Origin: Mesorhizobium ventifaucium
Lineage (GTDB): Bacteria > Pseudomonadota > Alphaproteobacteria > Rhizobiales > Rhizobiaceae
DNA length: 64,000 bases
Direction of reading: 5' to 3'
Assembly: GCF_935822925.1 (NCBI RefSeq)
Contig: NZ_CAKXZS010000029.1
Location: forward strand, 1-64,000
In this document: piece by piece, positions 31,848-42,200 of the stretch
Layout: each line of letters begins with the position of its first letter
Position numbering within the stretch: position 1 is the first letter of the stretch
Notes under the pieces: generated by a model
Database searches by the model: none
Seen by the model: the letters and a program-made list of their open reading frames with translations, nothing else
What the model was told of the DNA's origin: nothing
Made by a program: the position numbers and the translations under genes

Positions 31848-33230
31848 ATGTCGATCGGGCGGGGTGATGATCTCGACAGGACCGTTGTCTCCGGAGCTCA
31901 AGCCGCGGATGATCGCGGGCTTCGAGAACTTCAAGGCCGCCTCTTGAAGCGCCAGACCGCACGAACCGATGTCGCCATCGTTGGCGCCGGCTTTACCGGC
32001 CTGTCAGCCGCGCATGAATTGAGCAAGGCCGGCATCGATTTTGCGCTGTTCGAGGCGCGCCACCGGGTTGGCGGGCGGGTCGAGTCCAAGTGGAACGGGC
32101 TTGGCGAGCGGATCGACAGCGGCGGTCAGTTCCTGTGCGAGGACATGCCGGAACTGATGGCCCTGGTGCGAACGCGCGGCAAGACGTTGGTCGAGACCTA
32201 TGCTAAGGGCGAGTTCGTTGCCCAGCCGCTGACCGGCGCAAAGGAAGCCGAGCGAATCTACCACGCATCGAGGTCGATCCGCGACCGCATGAACGCGATC
32301 GCACCGGGTGATCCGGCTATCGCCGGCTTGACCGTCGCCGCATGGCTCGATCCCCAGAACGATCCCGGCGAGGCCAAGGCGGCTTTCCGCTCGATGATCG
32401 AGGGCCTGTGGTGCCAAGCGCTCGAAAAACTGCCGCTTTGGCACCTCATCGACAATGACCGCCGTATCACCAATGAGGTCTCGGAGCTGCAGTATTTCGT
32501 GCACGAGACCATGCAGTCTCTGGCGGATGATCTGGCCGGCGATCTCGGCGACCGCCTGCGATTGAACGCGCCGGTCAGAACGATCGGGCGCAGACCGGGA
32601 GGCGTTCGTCTCGCGTCGACGACGGGCTCGATCACGGCGCGAATTGCGCTGATCGCGATGCCGCCGATGATGACTTCGAAGCTGGATTTCGCGCCGCCGC
32701 TGCCGGCTGCCTTGCAAAAGGCCCTCGGCGTTTGGCAAAGCGGCGCGGTGATCAAAATACAGGTGCGCTATGCCACAGCCTTTTGGCGCGCCAAGGGCTT
32801 GAGCGGTATGGTGATGTGGCGCGATCCGCCGGCACTTTTTGCCTGTGACGTCAGCAAGGATTGCGGCCACCCTGCGTTGGTCGTCTTCGTAGGCGGGCCG
32901 CTTGCCCTCCGCTGGCGGGAACTGAGAGATGCCGCGTTGCGCGCCGAGGTTACGGCGCGGCTGCAGCAGGCGCTCGGCACGGGCGCAGACGACTTCATCG
33001 ATTTTAGCTATCGCGACTGGACCGATGATCGCTGGAGCGGTGGTGGCTACGGCGATCTCATCATCGATACAAGTGCCACGGAGGCCGAACAAATCATCCT
33101 GGCCGGCGCGCCGCCAGTGTATTTCGCATCTTCGGAATTGTCGCCGTCGTTTCCGGGCTATGTCGAAGGCGCAATCGTGGCTGGGCGCATTGCGGCACAG
33201 AAAATCCTCTCGGAACTTAATCCGCAGTAA
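31848..33230 (+). CDS. flavin-containing monoamine oxidase family protein
   Basis: 460 aa. The FAD-binding dinucleotide motif is VAIVGAGFTGLSAAHELSKAG (about residues 41-61), followed by the GG doublet HRVGGRVES. The C-terminal FAD-contacting part has YFASSELSPSFPGYVEGAIVAG. It should oxidise an amine or amino acid with O2. A long polar N-terminus precedes the Rossmann fold, so the true start may be later than 31848. Following a dipeptidase, it might act on the released amino acid or amine; this link is inference. Confidence 0.85.
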   Translation: MSIGRGDDLDRTVVSGAQAADDRGLRELQGRLLKRQTARTDVAIVGAGFTGLSAAHELSKAGIDFALFEARHRVGGRVESKWNGLGERIDSGGQFLCEDMPELMALVRTRGKTLVETYAKGEFVAQPLTGAKEAERIYHASRSIRDRMNAIAPGDPAIAGLTVAAWLDPQNDPGEAKAAFRSMIEGLWCQALEKLPLWHLIDNDRRITNEVSELQYFVHETMQSLADDLAGDLGDRLRLNAPVRTIGRRPGGVRLASTTGSITARIALIAMPPMMTSKLDFAPPLPAALQKALGVWQSGAVIKIQVRYATAFWRAKGLSGMVMWRDPPALFACDVSKDCGHPALVVFVGGPLALRWRELRDAALRAEVTARLQQALGTGADDFIDFSYRDWTDDRWSGGGYGDLIIDTSATEAEQIILAGAPPVYFASSELSPSFPGYVEGAIVAGRIAAQKILSELNPQ

Positions 33231-33501
33231 TCACAAGCGCCTCATGGTCGCAGGCGAGGGCGTCTCAAGGTGGCGACCGGACGTCGCCGGGCCAGAGCGG
33301 CGGCGCGATTTGATCTCGTGAACATGCGACTGGATGAAAACAGTTCGGCAACGAACTCCCTCGCCCCTGCATGACCGGATGTGCCCGCCGAATTCCCGTT
33401 TCAAAGCTGTTACACGGCCAGTTTGCGTGCGTCGTTCGTCCGTTACAAGGTGCGACTATGTTCGTTTCCACAGAAAAAGAAGATCGACGAAGGGAAGCGC
33501 G

Positions 33502-33912
33502 ATGTATACGAAAATCCGGACTGCCTGCAATGACCGCCGCCTGCAAGCGCCGGAGCGCAACGATCGGCGGCCGAAGCTGGCGCTGCGCCAGCGCGCCAAC
33601 GACCATCCGATGGCGCTGTTCGTGGTGCTGGGCGCCGCCGCGTTCGCCGGCATGGCATTCGCGCCGACGGTTGGTCCCGCCTTTGCTTCACTGAACCCGC
33701 CGGCAAACATCGTCAAAGGCGCGCCGACCACGACCAAGACCGCGCGCCTGCCGATGCCAGAGATCGATTTTGTCTGCAAGGGGCAGGCCTGGGGCGCCGA
33801 GAGCGCGGACTGCCTGCGCGTCATTGCCGAGCAATCCGGCATTCACAAGGCGCGCGCGGTCCGCGTGATCGCCAATGCCGCGCCGCTGACCGATACCCCG
33901 AACGTTTTTTGA
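33502..33912 (+). CDS. small exported hypothetical protein, 136 aa
   Basis: A basic N-terminus of about 36 residues is followed by a hydrophobic segment (MALFVVLGAAAFAGMAFAPTVG) ending near AFA, so it may be a long signal peptide or an anchor. The mature part has two cysteines (FVCKGQAWGAESADCLRVI) and ends PLTDTPNVF. I do not know a function. The ATG at 33502 has GGGAAGCG upstream; the frame opens further upstream without support. A terminator follows. Confidence 0.65.
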   Translation: MYTKIRTACNDRRLQAPERNDRRPKLALRQRANDHPMALFVVLGAAAFAGMAFAPTVGPAFASLNPPANIVKGAPTTTKTARLPMPEIDFVCKGQAWGAESADCLRVIAEQSGIHKARAVRVIANAAPLTDTPNVF

Positions 33913-33944
33913 TGCTCCGAGCGACCCTCCAGTGCTCAGGCAGG

Positions 33945-33974
33945 CTCCCGCCGCATCGGTCGGGAGTCTTTTTT
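33945..33974 (+). terminator. rho-independent terminator
   Basis: Stem CTCCCG (33945-33950) with CGGGAG (33961-33966), a 10-base loop, then TCTTTTTT. It ends the 33502 gene ahead of the convergent hybrid kinase. Confidence 0.8.
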
Positions 33975-34046
33975 CTCTGGACCTGGCCCTTTGTTTAAGC
34001 ATCGGATTTTTTCAAAAACCGATTTCCACCAGTCCGAAGTTCTAGT

Positions 34047-36134
34047 CTAGCTGCCCAATGCGGCCTGCTCGGCGATGGCCGACAGCACGCCGCGCACGTC
34101 CAGCGTGCTGAACGGCTTTTCCAGGATCTGCGGCCGCTGCGGCGCCGGCAATGCCTCGATTTCGGCCTTCGCGCCGATCAGGTCGCCGGTGACCAGAACG
34201 AAGCGCCGCGCCAGATCAGGCTTTTCGGCGAGCAGTTCGCGATAGATTGATATGCCGCTGGTGCCGGGCATGCGCAGATCGGAAAAGACGATGTCTGGCG
34301 GCATATGGCCGGACAAGGTCACGGCGGCCGACGCCCAGGCCGGCACGATCCGCGACTTGATGCCCATCAACTCCAGAATGTCGGACAGCGAGGCGGCGAC
34401 ATCCGGCTCGTCATCGATGATCAGCGCGTGACGCAAACCGCTCGAGCGCGACGGGCTTTCGCCGGCGGCGGCCGCGCCGCCGGCGATCGCCGGCAACTGG
34501 ACGACGAATCGGGCGCCTCTCGGCAGAACTTCCTCGAACCAGACATTGCCATTGTGCCGTTCGATGATCGACTTCGAGATCGACAGGCCGATGCCGGTGC
34601 CGACGCCGACCGGCTTGGTGGTGAAATACGATTCGAAGATGCGAGAGCGTATCGCTTCCGGCACGCCCGGCCCGTTATCCTCGACCGAGAAACAGGGATT
34701 GCCGCGATCGCTGCGAAACGTGCGAACCTTGATCAGCCGGTCGCCGCCGATGCCGGCCAGCGCGTGCTGGCTGTTGATGAGGAAATTGGCGGCCACTTGC
34801 GTCACATGGTCGGCGTCGGCCATGGCCAGCAGCGGACCGCTGGCGAAATCGGTATCGATAATGATGCCGGTCGACCTAGCGCCGTAGGCGGTCACTTCGA
34901 GTGCCGCACGGACCACCTGGTTGAGGTCGGTCTCGGCCTGAGACGCCGGATGCAGGCGAACCATGGAGAGGAAGCTCTTGACGATGCGGCCGCAGCGCTC
35001 TGCGGCGGCGCGCACCTTTTCGGCGCGCACCTTGGTCTGCGGGTCTGAAGCGAACTCGTGCAACAAAGTCGATTGGGCGACGACCACGGCAAGCGGGTTA
35101 TTGAGCTCGTGTGACACGCCGGCAAGCAGCGAGCCCATCGCCGCCATCTTCTCGTTCTGGTGCAGCTTTTCACGCTGGCGGCCGATCTCCTCCTCGGCGC
35201 GCAATTTGTCGCGCAGGTCGCGGATCGAGCCGAAGATCAGGCGGCGGTCGGCGACCCGCATCTCGGTCGCCGTCAGTTCGATCGGAAAGACCTCGCCGGC
35301 CGCGTTCTGGGTGACGGTCTCGATCCGCTGGCCGACCATCGGCGCGCCGCGGCCCGACATGTATTCGGCGCCCGACACATAGCCCTTGCGATAATAGTCC
35401 GGAACGACGGTGTCGAGCAGGTCCTTGCCGAGGATGTCGCTGCGCTGATAGCCGAACATCTTTTCGGCGGCGGGATTGAATTCGATGATCGAACCGGTCT
35501 CGTCGATGACGATGATGGCGTCGAGCGAGGCTTGCAGCATGGTGCGGCGGATGACTTCGCTGGCGTGGGCATCGGAAAGCGATCGTTCGATGGCGTCGCC
35601 GATGGCCAGTGCCACGATGTGCAGCGTTGCCTCTTCCTCGTCGGTCCATTCGCGCTCGTTCACGCAGTCGTTGACTGCGAGCGTGCCCCACAAATGGCCA
35701 TGCGCAAAGACCGACACCGACAGGAACGACTTGATGTGCTGCTTTTCGAAGTCGGTTCTCAGAAAGCCTTCGAGGTCGCGCGTGTGTCCCGCGAAGATCT
35801 TGCCTTGCCGCTCGTCCTCCGCCAACCGTTCCAGCAGTGGGTCCGAATTGACAACCGACTGCAAAATCACCGTGGGCGATGCCAGTTCGCCACCGAATCG
35901 GGGATCGATCCAATAGGCCGCCACCGACTGGGCAAAGCCCTGGCCGGGCAGCTCACGTAGCCGAAACAGAATGCCGCGCTGGCAATCCATGGCCGCGCAG
36001 AGCGTTTCAAGGATGCTGCCCATCTCGCGCTGCCAGTCGCCAGCTTCGCGAAGCCGGCGCACGACGTGAACAGCGGCCATCGCCGCGCCCTGCCTGACGC
36101 CGTGCGTATCGCTGCGTGCTGCTTCAGCCGTCAT
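34047..36134 (-). CDS. hybrid sensor kinase GAF-PAS-HisKA-HATPase-REC
   Basis: 695 aa, soluble. Order: GAF (about residues 20-195), PAS (205-320, IIEFNPAAEKMFGY), HisKA with the phosphoacceptor His in GVSHELNNPLAVV (about 350), HATPase with NFLINSQHAL, DNGPGVP and GTGIGLSIS, and a C-terminal receiver (about 570-690) with IIDDEPD, Asp in VFSDLRMPG and Lys in LEKPF. It senses an intracellular signal and phosphorylates its own receiver, and perhaps the OmpR-type regulator encoded immediately upstream on the same strand. The start could be 36134 or the ATG at codon 19. Confidence 0.88.
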   Translation of the reverse strand: MTAEAARSDTHGVRQGAAMAAVHVVRRLREAGDWQREMGSILETLCAAMDCQRGILFRLRELPGQGFAQSVAAYWIDPRFGGELASPTVILQSVVNSDPLLERLAEDERQGKIFAGHTRDLEGFLRTDFEKQHIKSFLSVSVFAHGHLWGTLAVNDCVNEREWTDEEEATLHIVALAIGDAIERSLSDAHASEVIRRTMLQASLDAIIVIDETGSIIEFNPAAEKMFGYQRSDILGKDLLDTVVPDYYRKGYVSGAEYMSGRGAPMVGQRIETVTQNAAGEVFPIELTATEMRVADRRLIFGSIRDLRDKLRAEEEIGRQREKLHQNEKMAAMGSLLAGVSHELNNPLAVVVAQSTLLHEFASDPQTKVRAEKVRAAAERCGRIVKSFLSMVRLHPASQAETDLNQVVRAALEVTAYGARSTGIIIDTDFASGPLLAMADADHVTQVAANFLINSQHALAGIGGDRLIKVRTFRSDRGNPCFSVEDNGPGVPEAIRSRIFESYFTTKPVGVGTGIGLSISKSIIERHNGNVWFEEVLPRGARFVVQLPAIAGGAAAAGESPSRSSGLRHALIIDDEPDVAASLSDILELMGIKSRIVPAWASAAVTLSGHMPPDIVFSDLRMPGTSGISIYRELLAEKPDLARRFVLVTGDLIGAKAEIEALPAPQRPQILEKPFSTLDVRGVLSAIAEQAALGS

Positions 36135-36190
36135 GGTCAGCCGTCATTTCAGTGGTCGCCACCGAGAGTGGTTACCAGTGGTCGCGCCGC

Positions 36191-36922
36191 TCAGTTGCCT
36201 TCGCCGGTCGGCAGCGAGAAGATATAGCCTTCGCCGCGGACCGTGCGCAGGAACTTCGGATTGGCCGGGTCCGCCTCGATCTTCTTTCTCAGCCGCATGA
36301 TGCGGATATCGACCGCACGTGAGGAGTCAGGATCTTCCACGAAGCCGATCGCCTCGGAGATCGCCGCACGCGTCAGCAAGCGGTTGGCACGCGTCAGGAA
36401 GACCTCCAGCACGTCGAACTCGCTCTTGGCCATGTCGATGACCGTCCCATTGGCGCCGGTGACGAACCGGCCGTCAAGATCGGCATGGAAAGGGCCGAAG
36501 TTCATGAAACGGCGGTTGGCAGTTGTTTCGGCCTTGGCGACCTGCGGCTCGACCGGCTGCGGCACGCGGCGCAGCACGCTGCGGACCCTCGCCAGCACCT
36601 CGCGCAATTCGTAAGGCTTGACGATGTAGTCGTCGGCGCCGAGTTCCAGCCCAACGATGCGGTCGAGCGCGGTGCCGGCGGCAGTGGCATAGATGATGCC
36701 GATCGGCATTTTCGAGCGCATCCAGCGGCCAAGCGACAGGCCGTCCTCGCCCGGCATGGCGATGTCGAGGATGGCCAGGTGAAACGACTGCGTTTCCAGC
36801 AAGGTTCGCGCAGCGCTGGCACTCTCGGCCGTAGCGACTTCGTAGCCGCTGGCGCCGAGATACTCGGCGACCGCGTCCCTCAGATCCGGCTCGTCCTCGA
36901 CAACGACAATTCGTGCCCGCAC
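36191..36922 (-). CDS. OmpR-family response regulator
   Basis: About 243 aa. The receiver has VVEDEPDLRD, the phosphoacceptor Asp in LAILDIAMPGEDG (about residue 52) and Lys in IVKPY. The winged helix ends RTVRGEGYIFSLP. I favour a GTG start at 36922, with GCGAGAG upstream, over ATGs at 36970 and 36982, which lack ribosome binding sites. It lies 56 bases upstream of the hybrid kinase gene on the same strand and diverges from a second, degenerate regulator. Confidence 0.87.
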   Translation of the reverse strand: MRARIVVVEDEPDLRDAVAEYLGASGYEVATAESASAARTLLETQSFHLAILDIAMPGEDGLSLGRWMRSKMPIGIIYATAAGTALDRIVGLELGADDYIVKPYELREVLARVRSVLRRVPQPVEPQVAKAETTANRRFMNFGPFHADLDGRFVTGANGTVIDMAKSEFDVLEVFLTRANRLLTRAAISEAIGFVEDPDSSRAVDIRIMRLRKKIEADPANPKFLRTVRGEGYIFSLPTGEGN

Positions 36923-37016
36923 GATGCTCTCGCTCCCACTTTCAGAGGAAAGTAGATTGGGTATAAACATCATGTCCAGCACTCATCTTGGGTTGCCGGT
37001 TGCAGGGTGGAAAAAA

Positions 37017-37703
37017 ATGGCCGCACGATCCATCATCGCGCTTGTTTCTGTCGCCGAAGTGGTCGCAAGCGATCTCGCCGACCATCTCGAACGGCGCGGT
37101 CATGACGTGCGCACGGTGCGGCAGCCGTGGGAGGCCGAATCCTTGCTTTCCGGAAACGGCATCGATGTCGTCGTCGTCGGCGATAGCCTCAGCCAGGCGG
37201 AAGGGCGTGATCTGCTCAAGCGCCATGGCGGCGAGGGCGGGCCAGATTTCATCCTGATCTGCCGGCCAGCCGATCTCGTCGACAAGGTGCTGGCGCTCGA
37301 ACTCGGCGCCGCCGACGTCGTCGAGAGTCCGCTCAATGTCAGGGAACTCGCCGCCCGTATCGGCGGCTTGCTGGCACGGCGCGGCAGGAACGCCGGGGAA
37401 TTGGTCGTGCTGGAGAACGCGACGGTCGACCTCCGGTCGGCCATGGTCATGCATCGCTCCGGCACGGAAGAACAATTGTCGCCGGGTCAGGTGGCGCTGC
37501 TCAGATTGTTCCTGGCCAGTCCGCGCAAGGTCTTGACGCGCGACGACATCATTGCCGCCGCGCCCGCCGAAAATGCCGATGCCTTCGATCGCTCGATCGA
37601 TTCGCGCATCGTGCGACTGCGCCGCAAGCTCGACACCGAAACCATCACCACGATAAGGGGTGCCGGCTACCGGTTCGATCCGCCGACGCAGTTCGCCGAC
37701 TGA
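37017..37703 (+). CDS. atypical winged-helix response regulator with degenerate receiver
   Basis: 228 aa. The C-terminal OmpR-type winged helix is normal (QLSPGQVALLRLFLASPRKVL to IRGAGYRFDPP). The receiver keeps the fold but not the chemistry. The acidic pair is replaced (ALVSVAEVV), the phosphoacceptor position reads VVVVGDSLSQ with Gly aligned to the usual Asp, and the conserved Lys is replaced (VVESPL). It is therefore probably controlled by something other than phosphorylation. It is divergent from a canonical OmpR-type regulator gene. The ATG at 37017 is the best start. Confidence 0.82.
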   Translation: MAARSIIALVSVAEVVASDLADHLERRGHDVRTVRQPWEAESLLSGNGIDVVVVGDSLSQAEGRDLLKRHGGEGGPDFILICRPADLVDKVLALELGAADVVESPLNVRELAARIGGLLARRGRNAGELVVLENATVDLRSAMVMHRSGTEEQLSPGQVALLRLFLASPRKVLTRDDIIAAAPAENADAFDRSIDSRIVRLRRKLDTETITTIRGAGYRFDPPTQFAD

Positions 37704-37742
37704 GGCCGAGCCCCTCACCGTATTGTCCACAGGCCCAGGCGC

Positions 37743-37910
37743 TCAGCGCACGACAAGAAGCGATGGACCTGACGGCATTTCGCTGGCCGTGACGAGTTCG
37801 CTCGCATGAGCACGATCCCTAAGAAGCACGGTGGCGAGGCCGGCAAAGCCGAGCAGGCCCTGTGCGTAGAGGAGTGCGGAAAGCACCGAAGCTGCAAATT
37901 TCGTGTTCAT
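37743..37910 (-). CDS. small exported hypothetical protein, 55 aa
   Basis: Starts MNTKFAASVLSALLYAQGLLGF, a likely signal peptide or single membrane helix, followed by a short polar tail (DRAHASELVTASEMPSG). The ATG at 37910 has GGGGACG upstream. No family recognised. A long perfect inverted repeat lies directly upstream. Confidence 0.5.
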   Translation of the reverse strand: MNTKFAASVLSALLYAQGLLGFAGLATVLLRDRAHASELVTASEMPSGPSLLVVR

Positions 37911-37955
37911 CGTTTTCGTCCCCATATTTGGTTTAGGTTCGCTTCAGGGAAACCC

Positions 37956-38008
37956 CCGAAGTGCCCGCGCCGCCAGCGGAGCCCCCCGTTGCGGCGCGGG
38001 CACTTCGG
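37956..38008. repeat. perfect 18-base inverted repeat
   Basis: Arms 37956-37973 and 37991-38008 (beginning CCGAAGTGCCCG and ending CGGGCACTTCGG) are perfect complements around a 17-base loop. It is very GC-rich and lacks a T run. It lies between two small leftward genes. Confidence 0.9.
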
Positions 38009-38109
38009 TCCTCTCGGCTGCAAGTTGCCGGAGGTGCCGCGCATCTTCTTCAGCCCAAAACCGACCCGCCAGAGGGCCTTGAGCCGGTTATGCGCAGGCT
38101 GGACACGAT

Positions 38110-38277
38110 CTAGACCGTGGCGAAAAACAGTGCGGCATGCAGCGTCGAAACTTCGCCTAGAGTCATCCCCGCAAGCTTCGTCGTCTGGCTGCCGGCGAAG
38201 GTGCCGACGCCGCCAATCAACGCTGCGGCTACGCTTATCCTGAATAGCCAGGAGATCGCGTTCGACTGCATGGTCAT
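38110..38277 (-). CDS. small membrane protein, about 55 aa
   Basis: One to two hydrophobic segments (WLFRISVAAALIGGVGTFAG and LGEVSTLHAALFFATV) with a short polar link. The ATG at 38277 or 38271 has only GAAG upstream, so translation efficiency is uncertain; the frame is open to 38310. No family recognised. It lies upstream of the inverted repeat and may share a transcript with the next leftward small gene. Confidence 0.45.
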   Translation of the reverse strand: MTMQSNAISWLFRISVAAALIGGVGTFAGSQTTKLAGMTLGEVSTLHAALFFATV

Positions 38278-38641
38278 CTTCGTTTGTGCCGGCTGTTTTC
38301 GTTGGGTCAACTTTGCGGGTGGCCTGTATCCAGATCATGCCGCTCGAGTCCGCGCTTTGTTGCCGATTGGTTTCGAGCCAAGTCACTGTGCTTTCATGTG
38401 AGGGAAGACCGCACTTTCCCCGGAGATGGCAGTAGCTTTCGCGGGTTCGGGCTCGACCAGGCAAACCGTCCTGTCCTTGCTTTCACCCCTGCAAACGCCT
38501 CGGATCGGCCTCCGGCCGTTAACCAGAGGAAACAGATTCGAAACAGAAACGTCCGCCGTGCGAAATCAATTCGAAACGTGACCCAACGACAAGCCAGTCA
38601 TCGAATTGGGGCCGGCCATGCCCGGCAGACAGGGGGATAAC
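38278..38641. other. gap without a recognisable gene
   Basis: I see no supported gene. The right half should hold the promoter of the L,D-transpeptidase gene. A short direct repeat ATTCGAAAC occurs twice (about 38536-38544 and 38570-38578). No GGAAC-N16-CGTT element is present, so that gene is not an evident member of the stress regulon. Confidence 0.5.
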
Positions 38642-39115
38642 ATGTACACTGCCATTTCCGCCAAGCTCATCAACATCGCCGCCGCCGTCACCGCGGGCAC
38701 GGTTCTTCTGTTCGGCGCCGGCAACGGCGTTGCCCATGCCGCCAATCGGGCCGCCAATCAGATCGTGGCGCGGATTTCGCTTTCGCAGCAGACGATGGAA
38801 GTCCTCGTCGACGGGCGGCCGACCTTCGCGTGGAAAGTCTCGACCGGCGGCAAGGGGCATGTCACTCCGACCGGCTCGTTCAAGCCGACGCGCATGCACC
38901 AGATGTGGTATTCGAGGAAATACGACAGCGCGCCGATGCCGCATTCGGTCTTCTTCAAGGGTGGCTACGCCGTGCATGCGACCAATTTCGTCAAGCGCCT
39001 GGGACAGCCGGCCTCGCATGGCTGCGTGCGGCTGCATCCGGACAACGCCGCCGATTTCTACCAGCTTGTCGAGATTTTCGGTCCGGCCAACACCCGGATC
39101 GTCATCATCAAATAG
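38642..39115 (+). CDS. L,D-transpeptidase (YkuD domain)
   Basis: 157 aa with a signal peptide (about residues 1-35, ending AHAAN). The YkuD catalytic domain starts IVARISLSQQTMEVLVDG and carries TPTGSFKPTRMH and the active-site motif HATNF...SHGCVRLH, with Cys at about 128 as the nucleophile and His126 and Arg130 conserved. It cross-links peptidoglycan 3-3 or anchors proteins in the periplasm. The length is that of the compact single-domain type. The ATG at 38642 has GGGGGAT upstream. A bidirectional terminator follows. Confidence 0.9.
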   Translation: MYTAISAKLINIAAAVTAGTVLLFGAGNGVAHAANRAANQIVARISLSQQTMEVLVDGRPTFAWKVSTGGKGHVTPTGSFKPTRMHQMWYSRKYDSAPMPHSVFFKGGYAVHATNFVKRLGQPASHGCVRLHPDNAADFYQLVEIFGPANTRIVIIK

Positions 39116-39172
39116 ATAGCCAAGACGATCCGCTTTTATAAATACGTTGTGGTCGGACATCACTGCCCAAGA

Positions 39173-39198
39173 AAAAGGCCGGAAATTTCCGGCCTTTT
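39173..39198. terminator. bidirectional rho-independent terminator
   Basis: A perfect palindrome (39174-39197: AAAGGCCGGAAA then its complement) has an A run on the left and a T run on the right. It terminates both the L,D-transpeptidase gene and the convergent RND gene. Confidence 0.9.
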
Positions 39199-39203
39199 GT
39201 CAA

Positions 39204-42200
39204 TCAATCAACCGGTGCCGGCATCAGCTTCGGGTCCGGCTTCTCGGCGTGATGCGGCAGGTCCTTGCTGGCAATGAAGGTGTAGAACATCGGCACCACG
39301 AACAGGGTGAACATGGTCCCCACCAGAATGCCGGTGAAGATCACCAGGCCCATCGAATAGCGCGCCGCCGCGCCGGCGCCGCTGGAGATGATCAGCGGCA
39401 CCACGCCGAGCGCCATCGCAGCGGTCGTCATCAGGATCGGCCTTAGCCGCACTCTGGCCGAGGCGACGATCGCATCCCGCCGCCGCATCCCATGGAGCTC
39501 GCGCTGCTGGTTGGCGAACTCGACCAGAAGAATGCCGTGCTTGGTGATCAGACCGATCAGCGTGATCAGCCCGACCTGCGTGTAGATGTTAAGCGTTCCC
39601 AGCCCCAGATTGAGCGGCACGATCGCGCCGAAGATCGACAGCGGCACCGACATCATGATGATCAGCGGATCGCGGAAGCTTTCGAACTGCGCCGCCAGCA
39701 CCAGATAGATGACGAGAACGGCTGCCGCGAAGGCGATGATGATCGTGTAGCCCTGTTCCTTCTCCTGCCGCGACTGGCCGGTATAGTCGATGAAGAACGT
39801 GTCGGGCAGGCTTTCCCTGGCGATGTCCTCGATGGTCCTCAGCCCGTCACCGGTGGTTAGGGTAGGCAATGGCAGAGCGGAAATCGTGGCGGAGTTCAAT
39901 TGGTTGAACTGCTCGATCACGGCCGGCGAGGCGTTGGTCGAGATCTTCACCACCGCCGAGAGCGGCACCATCTCGCCCGACGCGCTGCGCACGAAATACT
40001 CGGCCAGCTTTTCAGGGTTGTCGCGGAAGTTCTGCGGCACCTGCGGGATGATGTCGTAGCTGTTGGATTCGCGGTCGAATTGCGCCACTTCGGCGCCGCC
40101 GACCAGGAGGGTCAGCGTCCGGCCGATGTCGGCGATCGGCAGGTTGAGCGCCGCGGCGCGATCGCGGTCGATCGTCACCGTCACTTGCGGCGCATCGAAG
40201 GACATCGAATTCTGCACGGCGAGGAAGCGACCGGAGGCCTGCGCCTTGTTCTTGATGTCCTCGGCCGCCTCGAACACCTGGGAGGCATCGCCGGTCGAGC
40301 GCACCACCATGGTGACCGGCAGGCCGCCGCCGGAGCCGGGCAGCGTCGGCGGGGCGAAGACGAAAGCCTCGACGCCCGCCACCTTGGCAAGGCGGGCGGT
40401 GATGTCTTCCTGAAGTTCCTTCGAGCTGCGCTCGCGCTCGGCCCAGTCCTTGAATGCGAAGCCGACGAAGGCGTTGTTCGTCGGGCCTTGGAACGCGACG
40501 GCGGAGAACCGCGCCCTGGTTTCGGGGATGTCGTTCATCAGCCCGAGAATCTGGTTCACATAGGTCTCGGTGTAGTCCGACGTGGCATAGCGCGGCGCAT
40601 TCACAATAGACAGCAGGAAACCTTGGTCTTCTTCCGGCGCCAATTCGCTCGCGGTCTTGGTGAACATGAAGCCGGTCGTGGCGACCAGTGCGATGACGAT
40701 CATCAGCGTCACCGGGCGGTATTTCAACGAGCCGCTGACCAGCCGCTCGTAGATGTTTTCGACGCGCCCGAACGTGTTATCGACAATACGCTGGAAGCGG
40801 CTGTGCGAGCCGGCCCTCAGGATGCGTGCCGACATCATCGGCGTGACGGTGAGGGCAACGACACCCGAAAGCACCACCGAGCCGGCAAGCGTCACCGCGA
40901 ATTCGCGAAACAGTGCGCCGGTCAGGCCGCCGGTGAAGGCCAGTGGCGCGAACACAGCGGCCAGCGTTATCGTCATGGCGATGACGGCGGACGAGATCTC
41001 CCGCATGCCGTTGAAGGCCGCCTGCATCGGTGACAAACCTTCTTCCTCCATGTGGCGATGAATGTTTTCCACCACCACGATGGCATCGTCGACGACGAGG
41101 CCGATCGCCAGCACCATGGCCAGCAACGACAAAAGGTTGATCGAATAGCCCAGCGAAAACAGCAGGAAGCAGACGCCGATCAGCGACAGCGGAATGGTCA
41201 CGATCGGCATCAGCACCGAGCGGAACGAGCCGAGGAAGAGCAGGATGACGACGATGACGATGGCGACCGCTTCGCCGATGGTCTTGAACACCTCCTCGAT
41301 CGAGGCGCTGATCTGCTCGGTCGAATCGTAGACGATCTCGATCGTCATGCCTTGCGGCAGCGTCTCCTGGATCGTTGGCACAATGTCGTGGATCGCCCCC
41401 GCCGTCGTCAGCGGATTGGCGGCCGGCGTCGGGAAGATGGCGAGGAAGATGCCGGGCTTGCCGTTGAAGCTGACCCTTGTGTCGGTGTTCGCTGCGGCGA
41501 GCTCGACGCGTGCCACGTCGCGCAGCCTCACCACATTGCCGTCTTTCGAACGGAGCGGAAGAGCGGCGAAAGCCTCCGGCGTCTGCAGCGTCGAACGGAC
41601 GGTGATGGAGGAGGCGACATATTCGTTTTCGGTGTTGCCGGGTGCTGACAGGAAATTCGATTCGTTGATGGCGGTCAGCACTTCCGATGCCGTCACGCCG
41701 CGCGCCGCCAGTTTGATCGGGTCGATCCAGACGCGCATCGAATATTCGGCGGCCCCGAAGATCTGCACGTCGGCGACACCCTCGACCGTCGACATGCGCG
41801 GCCGCACCACGCGCTCGATATATTCGGTGAGCTGTTCCGGCGTCATGTTCGGATTCTGCATCGAGATATACATCATCGCGAACTGCTCGCCGGTGCCCTT
41901 GACGATCACCGGGTCTTCGGACTCGTCCGGCAGGTCGCCGCGCACGCCTTGCACCTTCGAGAGGACTTCGTTCAGCGCGACGTCGGGGTTGGAGCCGAGT
42001 TTCATCTGCACCGTCACGGTGCTGGAGGAGGCCCGGCTTGCCGACGTGACATAGTCGATGTTTTCGGTCGAAGCGACGGCACGGGCGATCGGCGCGGAAA
42101 TGAACCCCTGGATCAGGTCGGCGCTGGCGCCGGGATAGGCCGTGGTGATCGTGATGGCCGTTTCTTCGACCTCCGGATACTGCCGGATCGAGAGGCTGAA

